From Bryoerythrophyllum caledonicum (Eukaryota; Streptophyta; Bryopsida; Pottiales; Pottiaceae): a DNA stretch of 64,000 bases. Location of the stretch: contig OZ020524.1 of assembly GCA_963971425.1 (NCBI GenBank), positions 1,831,773-1,895,772 of the forward strand, in the 5' to 3' direction. Below, one piece after another: positions 46,401-56,841 of the stretch. Numbering within the stretch: the stretch's first letter is position 1; each line of letters starts with the position of its first letter. A program made the position numbers and the translations under genes. Under the pieces are notes generated by a model. That model saw only the letters and a program-made list of their open reading frames with translations. It had not been told where the DNA came from and made no database searches.

Positions 46401-47655
46401 TTCAACACCCAATTCGGACATCTCAAATATGAAATGTTCACTTGCTTTATCTACAAGATTGTTGACTACACTTTGATCACGAGATGTCACAATGACGCGG
46501 CTACCAGGGCCAAGCACCCCAAAGGAAGGTACAAGTTCTTGGAATTGCCCCAGGCTATGAATGTCGTCAATAACAATGAAGACCGGGCCAAGCGTAGATA
46601 CTCTTTGAAACAATGTGCCATATCTTGAGCCTTTGTCTTGTGTGCGAAGCAAATCCCACAACAATTGCTCTTGCAAGTTGCTATGCCATCTCGGTCGCAC
46701 TTGCACATTCGAAGGTGAGCAATGCCGATGAACCTCCAAGAAGGTCATGAACTTGAACTCAGTGGTACTTGCATAATGGTTGTAGATTTCCCTTGCAAGA
46801 GTGGTCTTTCCAACCCCACCCATTCCTACCAACCCCAACAATCCAACTCCATAACCCATGCTTCCCAATACCTCAATGCATGCATGGGTTGGACCCTCCA
46901 GTCCCACTCTACACTCGTCCACCTCAACTGGCTCGTTGGAAGGACTGAGGCGTGTAACTTCATTCACCACCTCCCGCTTCAGCCTCGCTTCATCACTACA
47001 CAAGACATCAATTATGATGGCAGACGCAATCATTTTCCTCATAAAAGATGCAAGCATGCAGAAACCTCTTTACGGTACTAACTAGGTGTCCTTGCAACTT
47101 TAAGATATATGACAAATTGCAATATGCACTTGGTTGTTGCCTCTGAATGTGGAAAGGACATTGAGGCACTCACCTTTTGTAATCCGCCAAGCGGAAACCC
47201 GTTCGCTCCGCCAGGACCGCAAGCGCATCTCTCCACTTTTGCAATTTCCTCGCGCTTCTCCCCCGCTCCTTGTGTCTCTTAAAAGCCTCCGCGAACGGTC
47301 CATTCTCCACCCACCGCAAGTCCACGGGCTCCACACCGTAGAACACCGGAATCATCGGTTTGCCGCTCTTTATCATGGCCACCAGCTCTTTCAAACAGTA
47401 CTTGGACTCCGCATAGCCCGGAGACACGATCGCGATGTGCACTTTGGCCGTAGCCAAAGCCTGATCGATGGACTCAAGGGCGGGATTGCTTTTCCGAAGA
47501 GACTTGACGTCTAGAAACGGACGAAAGCCTGCACTCAGGAGCGCATCCTCCAGGTGCGCCACGAACGTGGCTTTCACATCAGGCCCACGGTGGTTCAGAA
47601 ACACGTCGAACTCCTCCGCTGCCGAACCACTCGCTCCGGCTTCAAAATCGTTCAT
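43448..47655 (-). pseudogene. TIR-NBS-LRR, copy C, single nonsense codon in LRR exon
   Basis: Exons 47655-47174, 46995-45882, 45695-45408 and 44716-43448. Domain content as in copy A, with an intact TIR (Glu 90), P-loop, IVIDDI, GLPLAL and VHG. Exon 4 is broken by TGA at 44465-44467, where A, B and D have a Cys codon (FNG*TSIT against FNGCTSIT); the frame is open on both sides. It also lacks one 24-residue LRR present in A and B, exactly 72 bp, a deletion shared with D. The predicted product would be about 711 residues with only the first few LRRs. Confidence 0.85.
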
Positions 47656-47781
47656 TGCGAAAAGCCACCAGATCTAGATCCCTACTGCAGACGTGTTGGA
47701 CGTTATGTCCACTCCAGTCATGTGCTTCTCAAACGCCTCAGCAAAACAGCCACCCTGCCGCGGTCTCGAGTGACCAGCTCC

Positions 47782-48229
47782 CACCAGTCAGTCAGTCACC
47801 ACTAACCTACATCGAACTGAACCGCCGCCATAACAGACAATGAACGCTTGGTTTCCAACAGTGGGCAAGTAGTGAGCACCAGTCGATCAGCTCCGCGAAC
47901 CTGCGTCAGACTAGATCGACCGGCATCGCAGACATCGAAAATCTGGGTGTCAACATGAAAAAACTAGGCAGCCATTCACCACTACCCTGCATCCAACTGA
48001 ATCGCCATAGCAGACACCGAAAACTTGTCGCCACAAAGTGCGCACCAGTCGATCACTTTCGCTAACGTGCTTCAACTAGATCGGCATCGCACACATCAAA
48101 ATTCTGGTTGTCAACAAGTGAGCACTAAGTAGCTTCCGCCACTACCCTGCGTCAAACAGATTCGCTATTTCAGACAACGATGATCTGTTTTCAGCAACTG
48201 GCATGGAGTATGCACCAGTCAGTTTCTGC
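47782..48229. repeat. Degenerate minisatellite upstream of TNL C
   Basis: Collinear with the copies at TNL A and B, with scattered substitutions. Confidence 0.75.
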
Positions 48230-48380
48230 CTCCTCTCATGTCAAGCGGAATCTGTTTCCAGTAGATTACCACTTTCATCATACTCAAACTCTACTTCTGG
48301 ACACAATACTTCTAGGTCCCCCAGGCACTGTGGCTTAGTACCACACTACAAGGATCAACTGTTCGACATTAGGGTACTCT

Positions 48381-48537
48381 AGTGGTCCACAGAAGTCCAA
48401 GCTACAGTGTTCGGATTAGTTCAACCGTCCGACGGCTTTGACTGGTTCCGGTTCGTGTACTGCACATCTCCTTAGTTGTGGTGGTGATGAAGCGGGGTGT
48501 TTTCAGACAAGTTACGTGGCCTGATCTTGCAGCCTTG
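48381..48537. repeat. Spacer direct repeat, C-D spacer (single copy)
   Basis: Equivalent of the first copies in the other spacers. No second copy is present because the C-D spacer diverges at the piggyBac insertion (50136). Confidence 0.75.
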
Positions 48538-48801
48538 AGAATTGGCCCGAGGTTGTCTGGTTCTGCAGACAACGGCCTTCAGGCGGCCACCGTAAAGAGC
48601 CATGTCGTCGCATAAACTGCAGCCATGCAGCCATGCGGTATTGCTTGCCAATGGCCCACTTCGGTACTGATTCTATACAGTATAGTCGTTCATCTGTATC
48701 TTTCAGGAGATAAGTTTGTCTGCAACACAATTATGTACCATTTCTTGAACAGTGTTGTTTCTTAGTGGTGTTGACAATGGTTTCAATGATCAAGAACTTA
48801 A

Positions 48802-49952
48802 CCCCTAAATGCAAAAAGTCCCGAGGTGGGCTTCTAGTGATTTCGGGTAGCGTATATTGGTGTCAAGTTAGATCAAGAATTTTTGAAATTTTTATCATAG
48901 ATGCATTTAAGTAATAGCTTCACAGGGGAAAAAAATTTCTTGAAACAAATACACAAAACTAAAATTATTGAGGTTTAGAGTTTTAATTGTAGAGTGAGGG
49001 CAAGGCCAATGTGCTCTAGAGTATGAATAGTACCACTATAGAGCTGAGTAGTGCACCTTTTTGTGGTGGGTAGCAATGAAGGAAAGGTCTTGGCAACCTT
49101 CATTGTTTTTACTTAAAAACGCATAGAAATGAAGGATTTTGCTTTTATTCAAAAATATATATTCTATTAATAGAAGAAGGCATGATAGTTCTTTCAACCG
49201 TTTGGATTTTAGATCCAAGAAATTTTATTCTATTTAAAAGATAAATCTGCTTTCCTAATTATTTGATACTTTCTATACCCCTCTTCATTGCATGTTTTTT
49301 TTTTATCCTATCCACCTCCATTACTTGTGAATTTTTGCGAGCAATGACGTAACAAAAGGTAGAATATAGATCCATAAAATTTATGCAATGTGTAATGGAA
49401 AAGTATGCTAATATCTTGAGTCAAAGTACACTGACCCTGTTTGCACAGGAAAGAGAAAATCCACACTGCACTTTTCAAACATTGCATGTATTCCACAATT
49501 TGTGAAGTCAAAGTTTATGAAATTTTTAAGTATCACCTTGTAGTAGTTAAGTTGAAGATCCTACGGTTGAAAATAGTAAAAAGTTGTTTCAATCAATCTT
49601 GCAACGTCACATCATAGAAGGGCAGTTTTGAAGTGTTTTTGGTGTGAAACTTGGTCCCCGCCATGATTGAGAATTTCGTTCAAAATATGCCACCGAATTT
49701 GGTTAAGAATTTGGTTAAGAATTGGGCAAACCCGCACGTGGTTCAGAATTTCCCGCACGAAGGGTGGTTATGGGAAAATTTTGTGAAGATATACTATCAA
49801 ACGTACCAAAAACATCCGGAACATACACGATGGTATGGCTGCCATGTTAGGGGACGAATTTCAATAAAGTACTGCGAAAAGTAGGGGTCCAGTCCCTCAA
49901 AACTGCAATCTCGGTGCATGTGCGGGGACCAATTCTCAAGGAGTTTTAGGGG
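48802..49952. mobile_element. Possible TTAA-type non-autonomous element, C-D spacer
   Basis: Sister of 26866-28044 without the 280-bp MITE beside it. Ends as in the other copies. Confidence 0.4.
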
Positions 49953-51036
49953 TTCAGACAACTTGTTAATCTAGATGATACATCCTCAATACAAGAAAAA
50001 CAAGCTGAAAGCAGGAAAAGAAATCAGAAAGATGACGATTGTCCACTTCATCATTGAAGTTACTGCAGTCTGCAGCCAGAGTGACTGAAGAAGATGCTGC
50101 CGTGGTCAAAACTCCATGTGCAGATTAGTGTTTTGTTAATCCCTAAAGTCGAAAGCCCTCAAAACTGCCAAAAACCCTCAAAACTGCCCTCTTTCAATGC
50201 AAGGTGAAATTTTATAACTTTTGACAAATTTTCGAGTATGTAACCGTAAGATCTAGTACCTAGCTTGCCCATGTACACGTGCACCAAATCTTAGGTTCAA
50301 AATCCTCACCAATTGTGAGATCATAACGTTCAAAGTGGCAAAAAAAAAAATTTTAGCCACTGCCCGATACGGACAGCAGTACTTTGGAGGGTCAAAACTA
50401 TTTTTTGAATTTTTTTTTTGGATTGAGGCTCTTTGGATTCTTGTTACTACTTGAGTTGGGAGTAAGCTAAAAAAAAATTTGCAATTTTTCAAGGTCTTTT
50501 GGTGTAAGAAAAGTGGAATTGAATCGAAGGTGGTAAGAAAAAACACAAAGACAAAGACAGAATTTTCACTCAAAAATTTTCATACATAAACAAATAGTTT
50601 TCAAAATCCCAACGGTGGATGTACACTTTGGTAGTAATAAAACCATTCTCACAAAAAAAAAAGTAATAATAATAAAATCTCATTGAGTTCTGAATTTCAG
50701 TAGAGATAAAACATAAATAAAGTCAGGGCACACTTGAAAAGAGGGTGGGATAAAGGGATCCCTCGATTCCCCTTCCACCATCAACTTCCAACGAACAGAA
50801 ACTTTATGAAGAAATGTGGAGTCAGACATTCATCCCTGACTTCCCTCAATTCTCTTTCGACGAAAAATATAAACAAATTCATTGGCCAATCACGTTACTT
50901 TGAATAAACCTGCCGTTGGGCTTTGAGCTAATCACGTTACTTTGAATAAACCTGCCACCCAGGCGTGGCCTCGCCAACTGCATGATGCCACCCATTCCTT
51001 GCCGTGAAAGCATTTGGGCTCTGACATACCATACTA

Positions 51037-51253
51037 CACTAAAGATGACATTTAGTGTAGTGCTTAGAAAATGACTTGTACATGCGATAAGTTTTTACTC
51101 TTGATGCCAATTTTTACCAAGAGCACAACTTTCTATACTATGCAAATAAGAGGATCATTATAAACATAGTCGGTAAAAATATTCACTTATAGTAAAAACT
51201 TATAGCATTTACAAGTCATTTACTGGGCGACACACTAAATGTCATCTTTAGTG
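51037..51253. mobile_element. CACTAAA-type MITE, 217 bp (pogo family)
   Basis: Flanked by TA (51035-51036, 51254-51255). Inverted ends of about 60 bp begin CACTAAAGATGACATTTAG and later share ATGACTTGTA and ATAAGTTTTTACT. It lies in the 5' non-coding part of the piggyBac element. Confidence 0.85.
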
Positions 51254-51442
51254 TAGGTGACCTACCCTTCATTTCACATTATACTGACTGGTACTCCAGA
51301 AAATAAAAACCAACCCCGCATCAAGTTGTATACCTACCCCTCCCTAATATCATCACTCATACCCCTTATATCCCCTCTACCCCCTTCTCTGTGTCACAGC
51401 CCCTTTCTATTCTAACTCTTTTTTTTCCCCTTGGTTTTGATC

Positions 51443-53318
51443 ATGTTCCCAAAAGAATTGAAACCCTCCTTCATCTTTCTCAACCTTCTCAGTTCCTACA
51501 AATTCAAAGATGTTGGAGAAGAGGTGGATCTTGCAGGTACTATTAACCATACCGGCGATTCTGAAAGCGATGAAGAAAATTATTATGAAAATGCGGGTGA
51601 TACACAAGATGACATTCGAAATTCTTATGAAGATATGTTTTGGGGGCAAGAACACTATATTATCCATCCACAACCTATACAATTTCAAGGCTTAGAAGGA
51701 TGTACACATGATGGAGTTCTAAGCATCTTGCAACTATGGGAGTTATTTTGGCCTTTAAGTGTTTTGCGAAAAATTGTATTTGAAACTAATCGCTATGCAA
51801 ATTGTTTTATTGGTGCAACGGAGCGCACAATGGGAGGTGATTATTGGAAACCTATGAGCATGGGGGAGTTGAAGGCGTTTTTAGCCATACATATATATAT
51901 GAGGCTACGAAAACAACCAAACATAAAAACATATTGGGAGAAAGAGGGATCCATTTTCCATTGTCCACAAGTTTCAAATTTTATGAAGTTGCAACGGTTT
52001 CAAGAGTTACGCCGATGCATGCATATAACCAACCCAATGACATATCAGGACATTCTGAGGGGCCAAATTGGTTACGATAAGATGAGGCAAGTGAGATGGT
52101 TAGTAAGCGACATTCGTAATGCATGTATGCGAGAGTGGCAATTAGGCAAATTTTTAACCATAGACGAGATGATGATACGTTATAAAGGTACATATTGTCC
52201 CACAAGACAATGGAGTTTTCCTGAAAGTACTCAGGGTTTGAACCCTGACTGTCACCCCAAAACGCTGATTTTGGTTGTACACCTGAAAGTCCACATGTTT
52301 TTTAGAAACTTGGTGGTTTGGTTAACTTTGGGTTTATTCCATAAATTATGGTCCTTTGTCAACCAACCAATATGCTACAGGGTTAATCATCTATGCATAG
52401 TCACCGTCCAAACAAAGATGCAAGGTGGCATTGGTGACTCCAAATTACTAATTTGGTTACATTAGCTTGCACCATGCGCGTGGCCCATAAAATATGGAGA
52501 GTGAGAACTTTCACCCTGCAAATATTGCCGTATTTACATCTCACCCTGCTTTGATGAATAGAGAAAGACACAAGGTCCTCAAAAGATGCTGCACCGGGTC
52601 TTTTTGCCTGACACAAGGTAGCCACCCTTTAAAACTTAGACTTTCAGGAAAACTCCAGTATATGCCAAAAAAACCGCAAAAATGGGGCATCAAAGTTTGG
52701 TGCTTAGCGGATGCAAAATGTAGAGTTGTCTACAATTTTGATATTTATTGCGGCCGGAATGATGATGAGCAAACTCGGGGTGAATTAAGTGTTGCTCATA
52801 GAATAGTTACAAAATTATTGTCCGGTTTAGATAATAAAGGACATTGTGTTGTAGTTGATAATTATTTCACTTCGGTTTCTTTATTCAAGGAATTAGAATT
52901 GAAGGGGATTTATGCCACCAGCACGGCACGTGCAAATCGGGTTGGGCTTCCAACTTATCTAAAAACGGCTAAGAATTTTAAACGCTCTCCGCAAGGTTTC
53001 TTGGAGTGGCGTATGCATACAAGTAGAAAAATGACTTGTGTTATGTGGAAGGACAAACCGCCCGTTTTATTGTTATCCACCCATGCAAATCCCATTTGTG
53101 ATCCAAACGGACCACAAGTGGTTGTTCCACGGAGACATGGAGCGATTAGAGAAAATATTCCCACATTGCCCGTTTTATTCGAGTATACAAAATATATGCG
53201 TGGGGTTGATGTGGCGGATCAACTTCGTGCGTCGTACTCAAGTCAAACTCGAAGCCATAAATGGTGGCATCGGGTTTTCTGGTTTTTGGTGGATACGACG
53301 GTGGTAAACATCATTTAG
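51443..53318 (+). pseudogene. piggyBac (DDE_Tnp_1_7) transposase, interrupted and 3'-truncated
   Basis: Start at the ATG 51443. An acidic N-terminal region (SDEENYYEN) is followed by the PGBD core: NRYANCF, IHIYMRLRKQPNIKTYW, RFQELRRCMHI, then FLTIDEMMIRYKGTY (first Asp), MPKKPQKWGIKVWCLAD, VVVDNYFTS (second Asp), and RGVDVADQLR with WWHRVFWFLVDTTVVN (third Asp and conserved tail). All three catalytic Asp are present. A 447-bp element splits the gene after YKGTY.PTRQ; the frames on either side are compatible with a net insertion of 448 bp. The C-terminal Cys-rich domain is lost at the junction with pogo sequence. The body outside the insertion shows no stop, so it was active fairly recently. 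piggyBac genes are uncommon in land-plant annotation. Confidence 0.8.
52211..52657. mobile_element. 447-bp non-autonomous element with 18-bp perfect TIRs inside the piggyBac gene
   Basis: Ends TGGAGTTTTCCTGAAAGT (52211-52228) and its exact complement (52640-52657). It separates two contiguous pieces of the transposase frame. No target duplication is evident; net gain is 448 bp. Superfamily not recognised. Contains no meaningful frame. Confidence 0.75.
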
Positions 53319-54157
53319 GAACTTTACAACGGGGATTTCAATTGGGTGTTTTTGATGAAAATCTAATGGAAAACCTAGATGAAATCCACTTTACAATAAA
53401 CATGGACAACGGACGAGCTCTAGGATTTCGGGGGGACATTTCAGTTAAATACGCAGATGTTGTAGCCGGCGGAGAAGCAATAACTATGGTTGTACGTAGT
53501 TCAGGGTGGCGTAGATCAATCATAGAACCTCTCATGCTTATTTTCAGCAATGAAAATATGAATTATCCTATTTGGGGTTTAGATGACAACATCCCCGGAG
53601 TTTCTTACCGAACGGGACCAAAGGGTTGGATGGATCAAAGTATATTCCCACAATATTTTGAAGAATCTAGGGTATACCAAGCGGACCCACACAACCGCAT
53701 CAAATTCATTTGGGTGGACAATTGTACGGGGCACAATTTAACCCCTACATTAACGGCCGTTTTAGCACAAAAAAGAATCGTTTTGAAATACTTACCCCCG
53801 TGCGCAACCCACATATGTCAACCGGCCGACACGTTTATAATTTCAAAGATCAAGGACGCTCGGACCAAACGATGGGAGCTCAAGAAAACCAAGTTAATTC
53901 AACAAGGCGTTTGGCAAAATAATGCTCGCGGCGACGGCCAATGGTCGGGCAAACTTTCTAATCCCGGTAAGCGTTTTTTTCTTCAATTAGTGGCGGATTC
54001 GGTTGAAGATGTTAATCGCGAGGTTGATTGTGATCACATATCATACGCTAGGAAATCTATGATAAGATGCGGCTTAGCATTAGGGTTAGATGGCACTTGG
54101 ACTCCTAACCAATTGTTTCCGCACTTGCAAGATATCATTGCAAAGCATCGTCCATAA
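53308..54157 (+). pseudogene. pogo/Tigger-like transposase, unit D, N-terminally truncated
   Basis: Open to the stop at 54157 from HHLGTLQRGFQLGVFDEN onward, with INMDNGRALGF (first Asp), VDNCTGHNLTP (second Asp), LPPCATHICQPADTFIISKI (third Asp region) and the C-terminal HLQDIIAKHRP. None of the stops seen in copy A are present, so D preserves the better version of this region. The N-terminal part including the DNA-binding region is absent; the open frame extending left to 53261 belongs to piggyBac DNA read in another frame and is not a real start. Confidence 0.75.
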
Positions 54158-55676
54158 TTTGATGGACTAGAAGTGCCAAATTTTCCATAGGCAAATTAAC
54201 CTATGTTATGTTTTTATTTATTATAAAGTTGTGATTTACTTCCCTATCTGCCTATATATAAGTTCTTATGTTTTTCCAATGTATTTGTTGCACATGTTTC
54301 TTTTATCTAACCCCCCCAATTTTCTTCTCAATTTAAAACCAAATACAATTCACAATTGTTGATTCTATTACAAGAATAAAAAAAGCCAAAAATAACGCTT
54401 ACTTCATATTTCAACCCTAGGATCTTACTTAAAATATATTAATTAACTTGCTTACAGATATTCATCAACTTTCACCGTACGGATTGAAAGATTATGTTGA
54501 TGAAGTAGAAAAATACTTCATTCCCTTTCTAGCGTTATGATGATCAATAGACTTTGACTTTATTTCATGAAAAAAAATTCTCTACACGAAGTCTAAATTA
54601 ATTGCCATCATGTCAATCATGATATTAACTCCTTTTTCACCAATTCTTAGAAAAATAAATGAGGTGTAGCATATTCAAACAATTGTACAAGGAATAGAGA
54701 TTCAAACATTGTCAAATCACATTTTTATTAATTTGTGAACTTCATATTTTTTACAATGAAAATCCATACAGTCAATTTAAAGGTTTGCATCACATCTTGT
54801 AGTAGAAAAGTACAAAGTGATAAACTTGAAATTCTCTAAGTTTTATGCGGAGATTAAGAAGTTTTCTAGTACCATGACCCACAATGTCATAAAGTGTTTG
54901 ACATGGCTTAAAATTTTAATTTTCACTGAAGACAAGATATCTATTTCGAAAATATTAAAGAAAATAATCATTACTTGTATTGAAAATTTCACATGAGAAG
55001 GTGGCAAAAAAGGTTTTCGGAATTATCAACACTCAAAAGCTTCCAAGCATTCAAGAAGTTTTTCTATAAAATGTCATAACTTGTTTTCCTAAAGTCCAAT
55101 GACAATAAATTATATAACCATGTACCTCTTATCTTATCTTTCTACAAAATTTCAAGAATTTTCAAATAAATTTGCAACCATGGAAACATGGATGAGATCT
55201 GCAAAAGCCCACCTCTAGAGTTTTTGCATTTCCGAGTTTAGTTGTAATTTTACTTTCTTTCCAAATCTAGGTTCTTCTACTTTTTTTTTTTTTTCCTAAT
55301 GTGCACTTTTCCTAAATTCCTCTTATGTTCTCCAATCTTTTTCTTTCTTTTTTCTTATGTTCCAATTCTCTTTTACTCCCATGTCTATATTCTCATTTTT
55401 CCAATACATTTTTTCCAAATCTTTCTTTTTTTGAATTTGCAAATCTACTTCTCTTTTATTTCTAAGTTCTTGTTTTTCCAATATGTTTCTTCCAAATGTT
55501 TCTCTTTTTTCAAGTTGGAGTTTCACTTTTCCTCCATATCTACAAATGTTTTCAAGATTTTTGTTGCAAATTGTTGATTTTAGAAAATTATATAAAACCC
55601 GCTTCACTTTTAAATGCACTAAATGTCCACAAGTAGAAAAAAATTATAATGCAATATTTCCTAGAAACGTGCTTAA

Positions 55677-55889
55677 CCCCAAAAGGCCCAAGCCTTTTGA
55701 GAAGACTCTCTACTTTGTTCATTAAAAATTGCTAAGATGAACTTATGAAAGATGTAACCATAGGATCTTCTAAACTTATACGAGATGATGTGGTCAAAAT
55801 TTTGTGAACTATGACTATATGGATTGAAAGATAATTGTGGTTAAAGTGAACATTTTTGTACCCCGTAGGTACACTTGGGCCTTTAGAGA
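55677..55889. mobile_element. TTAA-flanked MITE, 213 bp, unit D
   Basis: Copy of 17530-17742, TTAA at 55673-55676 and 55890-55893. Inherited with the duplication. Confidence 0.55.
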
Positions 55890-55893
55890 TTAA

Positions 55894-56294
55894 CCCTTAA
55901 AGGTCTAAGAAGCCACATTTGGGTTGCAACATGGTGTTTTTGTGTATTTGACATACAAGGTATAAAAATTGATGTATAGAGTAGTTACATAAGTTTGTAT
56001 TTGTATCGAGCCCAATATGATGACACATAATAATTTAAATTTAGATCATTATTGCACCTACTACATGCTTGAGAAGGTGTAAAATGGTCATATATTCTAC
56101 ATGTATGGTGCCGTAATTGAGCATGATAAGGTTCAAATATTGAAATGACCTCCATATGGAAGATGTTAGTTGAAAAATCTTTAATCCAAAGGTGTATGTC
56201 TTGCCTAATTCTAGTATATTATTTGTATGTTAAAGAGTAAAATACATGACCAAATACATGACCAAATACATGGTCCCCTATTGACCTTTAAGGG
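55894..56294. mobile_element. TTAA-flanked MITE, 401 bp, unit D
   Basis: Copy of 17747-18147, TTAA at 55890-55893 and 56295-56298, tips CCCTTAAAGGTC. Confidence 0.65.
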
Positions 56295-56342
56295 TTAACC
56301 TATTTGATTTCCAACCGGGAGCCCCATGCTTCTCCTCATTCT

Positions 56343-56493
56343 CAACTTTCAAATGGCCATAGCTTGTTCAAAATTTGTCCAAATTAAGCATACAAGGTGT
56401 TTTTTGGCGTCTACATTTTCTGTAGATGCCAAAAAACACCTCACACGCCCACTTCGGATAAAAATTGAATGAGTTATGGCCATTTGAAAGTTG
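56343..56493. repeat. Long palindrome in pogo-family element, unit D
   Basis: Same structure as 18196-18346. The inner arms match better here (TGCCAAAAAACACCT). Confidence 0.75.
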
Positions 56494-56841
56494 CTGATAA
56501 GATTCTCTGGCAGCCCTCGACTGCTGGACCTCTTTTCAGCCCTCAACTGCTGGACCTTTTTTTTTATATTTCTATTGATGATACACTAAACGAGCATAAG
56601 TGAAAAAATTATGTCCAACTCTTTACTAGAATTGACAAATAGTGTAGTAGTTGGCATTTAGTGTATGGTTATGTCACTACACTAAATGCCTCGTTTGCAA
56701 TTGGTATATGGGTTCGCATTTAGTGTATACTACACTAAACATAAATTTTAGTGTAGTGTGAAACGATTGCTATTTACACGACAAGGGCATGAGCAGTTGA
56801 TCGGAGGAGGACTGCTGGCACTGGTAAAGTAGCGGTGGTTT

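Larger units (their letters stand above)
50140..53308 (+). mobile_element. piggyBac element, 5' part only, truncated at a recombination junction
   Basis: Collinearity of the C spacer with its sisters stops exactly at a TTAA (50136-50139; the A-B spacer reads TATTAATTGAA there). What follows begins TCCCTAAAG, a piggyBac-type tip, with CTCAAAACTGCC repeats resembling the subterminal parts of the TTAA MITEs. A piggyBac transposase follows at 51443. No right terminus exists: at about 53308 the sequence switches to pogo transposase. Two other elements are nested inside (51037-51253 and 52211-52657). Confidence 0.65.
53308..56753 (+). mobile_element. Right part of the pogo-type element, unit D
   Basis: Collinear with 15173-18607 of unit A, ending in the same TIR (CACTAAAATTTATGTTTAG inverted) followed by TA at 56754-56755. 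The left terminus and transposase N-terminus are missing; the left border is the piggyBac junction. Confidence 0.8.

Noticed and set aside
53261-54157. A fused piggyBac-pogo protein
   Set aside because: The first residues come from piggyBac DNA read out of its own frame; the two transposases are in different frames across the junction.
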